A stretch of DNA of 64,000 nt from Gilichinskyi gelida (GTDB lineage: Bacteria > Acidobacteriota > Thermoanaerobaculia > Gp7-AA8). This document shows positions 59,591 to 64,000 of the stretch, one piece after another. Under the pieces are notes generated by a model. It had not been told where the DNA came from. It saw only the letters and a program-made list of their open reading frames with translations, and made no database searches. The stretch lies in NCBI GenBank assembly GCA_038040385.1, contig JBBPII010000016.1, positions 82,642 through 146,641 on the forward strand, in the 5' to 3' direction. A program made the position numbers and the translations under genes. Positions within the stretch are counted from its first letter, which is position 1. Every line of letters starts with the position of its first letter.

Positions 59591-59664
59591 GTCATCCTGA
59601 GCGAAGCGAAGGATCTCGTCTGCGCCGGCTGAGATCCTTCGCCGTCTCCGCGGCTCAGGATGAC
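59591..59664. repeat. Dispersed palindromic repeat (GTCATCC...GGATGAC family)
   Basis: Ends GTCATCCTGAGC and GCTCAGGATGAC are inverted around a shorter core than the copies at 784 and 41142. It separates the sigma operon from the amidohydrolase. Confidence 0.9.
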
Positions 59665-59708
59665 GAAGTCCGCGGCAACTTAGGCGGCCTGCAAACGTAT
59701 CCGAGCGC

Positions 59709-60965
59709 ATGATCAAACTTGCGGCGCTTGCGGTCATCGCTTTCACCCACGTCACCGTCATCGATACTGCCGGCGGCCCGCCGCGCGCGGACATGACCGT
59801 CGTTGTCCGCGACGGCCGCATCGCCACGGTGGAGCAGAGCGGCGCGGCGCCGAAAGGCGCGCAGGTCGTCGACGGCCGCGGCAAGTTCCTCATCCCCGGC
59901 CTGTGGGACATGCACGTCCACCTGAGCTGGACCACGGCCAGCGCGCTCCCGGTCCTCATCGCCAACGGCGTCACCAGCGTGCGCGACCTCGGCAGCAACC
60001 TGGGGCAGCTCGACGACTGGCGCACCAAGATCGCCGCCGGGCTGATCACCGGGCCGCGCATCGTCCGCGCCGGACCGATCCTCAACGGCCAGAAGTTCAA
60101 TCAATACCAGCTCGTGACCGGCACGCCCGAGGAGACCCGCGGCGTGGCCCGCGCGCTCAAGCAGGTCGACGTCGACTTTCTCAAGATCCATCGCCGCATG
60201 CCGCGCGAGTCGTACTTCGCGCTGATCGACGAGGCGAAGAAGCTCGGGCTGCCGGTCGTCGGACACATCCCGATGACCGTCACGCCGGAGGAGGCCTCCG
60301 ACGCCGGGCAGGCGATGATCGAGCACGTGGAGACGCTGTTCGAGGGGACGTTCTCCGCCGGCCTGAAGGACATCGAGCTCGTCGACGCGCTGAAACGCTT
60401 CCGCGGCGCACAGGCGGAGGCGCTCTTCGCCCGCTTCGCCAAGAACAAGACGGTCGTCGATCCGACCATCGTCGCGTATGACGCCATCCCGCGCGCCGAC
60501 GACCCGGGCATGAAGTACGTGGCGGCCTCGGTGCGCAAGATCCCGTCGTTTTCTCCGGAGGAGCTCGTGCAGTGGAAGGCGAAAGTCGCCGAGTACAAGC
60601 TCATCGTCGGCCAGATGCATCGCGCCGGAATCATGCTGCTCGCCGGCAGCGACATCGCCGGCCCGCGCATCCCCGGCTTCACCCTGCACGACGAGCTCGC
60701 GCTGCTGGTCGAGTCGGGCCTGACGCCGCTCGAGGCGCTGCAGACCGCGACGATCAACCCCGCCAAAGTCCTCGGCAGGACCGCCGACCTCGGCACCATT
60801 GAGCCCGGCAAGCTCGCCGACCTGGTCCTCCTCAGCGCCAACCCGCTCGCCGACATCCACAACACCCAGCGCATCGCCGCGGTGGTCGCGAACGGCAAGC
60901 TCCTCGGCCGCGCGGAACTCGACGCGCTCCTGCGCGAAGGGGAGGAGATGGCGAAGAAGAATTGA
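59709..60965 (+). CDS. Amidohydrolase (imidazolonepropionase-like)
   Basis: The 418-residue metal-dependent hydrolase has the HxH motif in LWDMHVHLSW, a candidate bridging Lys in DFLKIHRR, single His residues in VVGHIPM and IEHVETLF, and a metal-ligand Asp in LLAGSDIAG. The C-terminal GTIEPGKLADLVLLSANPLADI is a typical closing strand. Related members cleave cyclic amides or dipeptides; the substrate here is unknown. No clear signal peptide is seen, although the N-terminus is mildly hydrophobic. Confidence 0.88.
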   Translation: MIKLAALAVIAFTHVTVIDTAGGPPRADMTVVVRDGRIATVEQSGAAPKGAQVVDGRGKFLIPGLWDMHVHLSWTTASALPVLIANGVTSVRDLGSNLGQLDDWRTKIAAGLITGPRIVRAGPILNGQKFNQYQLVTGTPEETRGVARALKQVDVDFLKIHRRMPRESYFALIDEAKKLGLPVVGHIPMTVTPEEASDAGQAMIEHVETLFEGTFSAGLKDIELVDALKRFRGAQAEALFARFAKNKTVVDPTIVAYDAIPRADDPGMKYVAASVRKIPSFSPEELVQWKAKVAEYKLIVGQMHRAGIMLLAGSDIAGPRIPGFTLHDELALLVESGLTPLEALQTATINPAKVLGRTADLGTIEPGKLADLVLLSANPLADIHNTQRIAAVVANGKLLGRAELDALLREGEEMAKKN

Positions 60966-60972
60966 GGGGATT

Positions 60973-61049
60973 TGGTAGGCCCCAGCGGGCTCGAACCGCT
61001 GACCTCCACCGTGTCAAGGTGGCGCTCTAACCAACTGAGCTAGGGGCCT
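60973..61049 (-). tRNA. tRNA-Val (anticodon GAC)
   Basis: A 77-base cloverleaf with CCA encoded. Acceptor arms AGGCCCC and GGGGCCT pair fully, the D-loop has AGCTCAGTTGGTTAGAG, the anticodon stem is CCACC/GGTGG with loop TTGACAC (anticodon GAC, reading GUC), and the T-arm has GGTTCGAGCCC. It is preceded on the plus strand by the amidohydrolase, transcribed toward it. Confidence 0.97.
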
Positions 61050-61498
61050 GGGGCGCTGTTGGTAAACCGCACGAACGCAAGGCGCTTCGGCGGCTATTCC
61101 CCCGGAGAATATCGCGAACCCAGATCCCTCAGCATCGTCACCGTGAGCGATCGCGCCCGTCGCCACTGGGAAGTCAGAAAGCGGAACGGATGTACGAACT
61201 GCGCCGTGAGCCTCTCCGGGATCCGCGCGCAACTTCTCGATGTACCGGCGCTTCGGAAGTCTGCTCATCTCGATGCGGCGCGGGATCAGAGGCGGAAGCA
61301 GTTCATTCGTCTCGATGACAGTCGTCGTGGCGCCCGACGTTCCGGCGAATTCCGGACGGTAAGGACGGCTGGAACGCGTTGCCGCGTCAGTGTAAAGTGG
61401 ACGTGGTCCAGCATGCTCCACCTCAAGACTCGGGTGCCCGGCGAGTATTTGGCCGTCGATTTTCACGCGAACGCGCTGTCGATCCGCGGCGGGATCTG
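61050..61498. other. 449-base gap before the hybrid kinase, no gene called
   Basis: Several frames are open in part of this stretch on both strands, but none has a recognisable protein pattern. The longest minus-strand frame runs through the tRNA on the same strand, so it is unlikely to be real. A promoter for tRNA-Val and one for the hybrid kinase should be here; no strong -35/-10 pair was found by eye. Confidence 0.5.
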
Positions 61499-63877
61499 AT
61501 GCCGAACGTGGCCCTCGATCCGATCGAGATCGAATCGCGGCGGCGCGAGCGGACGTGGCGTCTGGCCGCGATCGAGCTGCCGCTCCTACGTCTCGGCGGC
61601 TCGATCCTCCTGTCGATCGCCGTCTACGTCAACAATCGCTTTCTCGTTCTCGGCACGACGATGCATGGGTGGATGCTGGTCAGCGCCGTGGTCGCGATCT
61701 ACGCCGCGGTATCGTGGGCGCTCCTCGTTGTTTTTCTCCGCCGCTATCCGCCGCGAGATCTCACGCTTCTGATTCTCGCTGGCGATGTCGTGGTGTGGAC
61801 ATTCGCGATTTATCACACCGGCGCGGAGGCCAGCTGGCTGTTCTTCATCCCGCTGCTGCGCGTCGCCGATCAGACCCAGACGACGTTTCGCCGCGCGCTG
61901 GCGTTCGCACTTTTCGCGGCATTCTGCTTTGCGGCGATGCTCGGATGGGTCGTGGTGATCGACCAGCGTCCGATCGCCCCCGCGGCGGCGCTGGCGAAGT
62001 TGCTCTTCATCCTGATGTCGGGCATTTACATCGCGCTCGCGGCGCGAACCGCCGAGGCGCGACGGGCGAGGCTGACGGAGGCCGTTCGCATGTCGCGCGA
62101 GCTCATTCGCAAGCTCGAAGAAGCGCATGCGCGCGCGGAGGAGGCCAGCGCCGCGAAGAGCCAGTTCGTCGCGAACATGTCCCACGAAATGCGCACGCCG
62201 CTTCAGAGTGTGATCGGAATGCTGCACCTGGTGATCGAGGATGAACCGTCGGAGGCCCGTGCGCGACGGCTGCAGATGGCCCGGCGGTCGGCGGAGATGC
62301 TTCTGTCGCTGATCGACGATGTGCTCGACTTCGCGGGCATCGAGGCCCGCAAGTTGGAGCTCCAGCCGGTTTCATTTCCGCTGCGGCAGATGCTTGACGA
62401 CACGATGAAGGCCCTCGGTGTGATGGCCGCTTCGAAACATCTCACCCTGTCGTACATCGTTCGCACCGATGTTCCGGCGATGGTCTTCGGCGACCCTGTG
62501 CGGCTGCGGCAGATCGTGGTGAACCTCGTCGGGAATGCCGTGAAGTTCACGAAGAAAGGTGAAATCTCAGTGCAGGTCTCGCGCGGCACGAACGAGATCT
62601 GCTTCGAGGTCCACGACACCGGAATCGGTATTGTGCCGGCCGTGCAGAAGCGCATCTTCCAGCCGTTCATGCAGGCCGATACCTCGCACGCGCGGCATTA
62701 CGGCGGAGCGGGGCTCGGTCTGGCGATCGTGGCCCGGCTGCTCGAGGCGATGAACGGCGCGGTCGAAGTGAAGAGTGAGCCGGGCGGCGGAAGCGTGTTC
62801 ATGTTCAGGATTCCTCTGGCCATGAACGCCGCCGGGGAAGTGCCGTCGTTGAAGAGGTGGGAACACGCGCTCGCGGGACGGCTGGTGGCGATCGTGGAAC
62901 CGGCGGAGATGGCCCGCGCGACCATCGCCGACATCCTGCGTGGGCGAGGGATGTTCGCGAGCTCCTTTGCCGCCGCGGACCAGGTGCCGTCAGGCCGTTT
63001 CGCATGCGCGGTGACGAGCGATTCGAGAGTTGCAGTGCATCCGCAGGTCGTGATCACGTCGCCGCTCGATCAGGAACAGTACGCGGTGCAAGTGTCATGG
63101 CCCGTTGCCGAGCGCGAGCTGATCGATGCCGTCGGCGAAGCGCTCGGTCTCGCCGCGCCGATGGCAGAGGTGCCAAAGGACATGACGCTGCACGCGATCA
63201 AATCGCTGCGCATCCTCCTCGTCGAGGACAACGACGTGAACCGCGAAGTGTTTACCGACATGCTGCACCGCCTCGGACATAACGTCACCATCGCGTCCGA
63301 TGGCGAGTCCGCGCTCGCGAAGCTCACCGACGGCGCCTTCGACGCAGTGTTCATGGATGTGCAGCTTCCCGGCATCGACGGCCTCGAGGTGACGCGCCGC
63401 TTTCAGCAGAGCGGCGGCAGCACGCCGATCATCGGTCTCACCGCGCACACGTCGCGCGAAAGCATGGATCGGTGCCTGGTCGCCGGAATGAAAACCGTGC
63501 TCACCAAGCCGATCGACTCCGGGCAACTCGCCGCCGCGCTGCGACTGTTCGCCGATGCCGGCGAGGCGTTGCTGGAGATCGCCGGCGGGAATCCGGCGAT
63601 CCTCGCGCGTATCCGCGACGCGTTTGCGCGCCAGACGCCGGAGCTGCTCATCGCCATCCGCGACGCGGTGGCCGTCAATGACTCCGTCGCCCTCGCGCGA
63701 TACGTCCACAAGCTGAAGGGATCGCTCAGTCACTTCTCATGGAATCGCGGCGCCGAAATCGCTCGGGAGATCGAATCCGCCGCGACGTCGGGAGATCTTC
63801 CTCGGGCCGCCGCCCTGCTGCCGGACCTCGAAAACGCCGTCGCCGCCTTGCACGCCGCATTCATGCGGGTCGGATAG
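61499..63877 (+). CDS. Hybrid histidine kinase with receiver and Hpt domains
   Basis: The 792-residue protein starts at ATG 61499 and has about five membrane helices (~20-190), a coiled-coil, HisKA with SHEMRTPLQ (His229), a HATPase with NLVGNAVKF and GGAGLGLAIVARLLEA, a degenerate receiver-like region (~450-560), a true receiver domain (VEDNDVNREV; phospho-acceptor Asp620 in FMDVQLPG) and a C-terminal Hpt domain (YVHKLKGSLSHFS, His737). It would relay phosphate His-Asp-His to an unlinked response regulator. No response regulator is in the window. The long 5' frame before 61499 has no recognisable domain. Confidence 0.9.
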   Translation: MPNVALDPIEIESRRRERTWRLAAIELPLLRLGGSILLSIAVYVNNRFLVLGTTMHGWMLVSAVVAIYAAVSWALLVVFLRRYPPRDLTLLILAGDVVVWTFAIYHTGAEASWLFFIPLLRVADQTQTTFRRALAFALFAAFCFAAMLGWVVVIDQRPIAPAAALAKLLFILMSGIYIALAARTAEARRARLTEAVRMSRELIRKLEEAHARAEEASAAKSQFVANMSHEMRTPLQSVIGMLHLVIEDEPSEARARRLQMARRSAEMLLSLIDDVLDFAGIEARKLELQPVSFPLRQMLDDTMKALGVMAASKHLTLSYIVRTDVPAMVFGDPVRLRQIVVNLVGNAVKFTKKGEISVQVSRGTNEICFEVHDTGIGIVPAVQKRIFQPFMQADTSHARHYGGAGLGLAIVARLLEAMNGAVEVKSEPGGGSVFMFRIPLAMNAAGEVPSLKRWEHALAGRLVAIVEPAEMARATIADILRGRGMFASSFAAADQVPSGRFACAVTSDSRVAVHPQVVITSPLDQEQYAVQVSWPVAERELIDAVGEALGLAAPMAEVPKDMTLHAIKSLRILLVEDNDVNREVFTDMLHRLGHNVTIASDGESALAKLTDGAFDAVFMDVQLPGIDGLEVTRRFQQSGGSTPIIGLTAHTSRESMDRCLVAGMKTVLTKPIDSGQLAAALRLFADAGEALLEIAGGNPAILARIRDAFARQTPELLIAIRDAVAVNDSVALARYVHKLKGSLSHFSWNRGAEIAREIESAATSGDLPRAAALLPDLENAVAALHAAFMRVG

Positions 63878-64000
63878 CGGCGCTTGCGAACTGGTCGGCA
63901 CGTTACCCGTAGGGGCGCGGCGGCGCGGGCGCGGGGGACAGCGGGGGGGGGGGGGGGCGGCTGGGCGCGCCCGACAAAGCGGGGGGTTTTTTTTGGGGGG
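63878..64000. other. Low-complexity contig end
   Basis: The last bases turn into runs of G with a T run at the end, unlike any neighbouring sequence. This looks like low-quality assembly edge, not biology. Confidence 0.8.

Noticed and set aside
61014..61466. Open minus-strand frame of 150 codons before the hybrid kinase
   Set aside because: It runs through tRNA-Val on the same strand and has no recognisable protein pattern.

Overview
The window is a GC-rich, gene-dense piece of a Gram-negative bacterial chromosome that ends inside a contig. The mixture of an Oar-type TonB-dependent receptor, a DUF5916 barrel protein, a zinc-ribbon Ser/Thr kinase, very long RND/ABC export operons and many dispersed palindromic repeats in and between genes fits an Acidobacteriota-like soil or sediment organism. 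That assignment is inference from gene content; there is no rRNA here. The last ~100 bases are low-complexity assembly-edge sequence.

Layout. 1-4.0 kb (minus): tsaE-purL-tandem GNAT-purF (purF cut by the edge). 4-11.2 kb: an astacin-like protease, the NAD(P)HX repair enzyme, a DUF2064 transferase, a SAM hydroxide adenosyltransferase, PilZ, UbiE/MenG, a small lipoprotein and nadE. 11.4-20.8 kb: DUF5916 protein, DUF1573-like protein, a three-gene mini-operon of unknown function ending in a ribbon-helix-helix protein, a GH3 enzyme and an Oar-like receptor. 20.8-23.1 kb: TetR plus TolC-like outer membrane factor, and a VOC protein. 23.2-38.4 kb: one tightly overlapping operon under a YtrA-type GntR operator, with two ABC ATPases, three ABC permeases (one carrying a propeller-like domain, one a degenerate M1-peptidase-like domain), a lipoprotein adaptor, an RND pump and a second, degenerate RND protein fused in frame to a third ABC ATPase. 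This RND-ABC operon is the most unusual system in the window.

38.4-43.9 kb (minus): the translation operon thrS-infC-rpmI-rplT-pheS. It is preceded by a Thr-codon-rich leader peptide with a terminator and an alternative antiterminator, which is the anatomy of a ribosome-mediated attenuator. infC appears to start at AUU. 44-46.3 kb: a DUF2235 hydrolase and a secreted HEAT-repeat protein. 46.3-51.8 kb: a frameshifted integron-integrase remnant, then a 1364-residue secreted multidomain hydrolase with atypical composition. 51.8-64 kb: secreted nucleoside hydrolase, M4 protease with an emfourin-like inhibitor, HicBA, membrane Ser/Thr kinase, GT2, an ECF sigma/membrane partner/Spy-like module, an amidohydrolase, tRNA-Val(GAC) and a hybrid histidine kinase.

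A second theme is repeat invasion. At least five palindromic repeat families are scattered through the window, and several copies sit in frame inside coding sequences (GNAT fusion, RND pump, RND-ABC fusion, sigma-partner protein, lipoprotein N-terminus).
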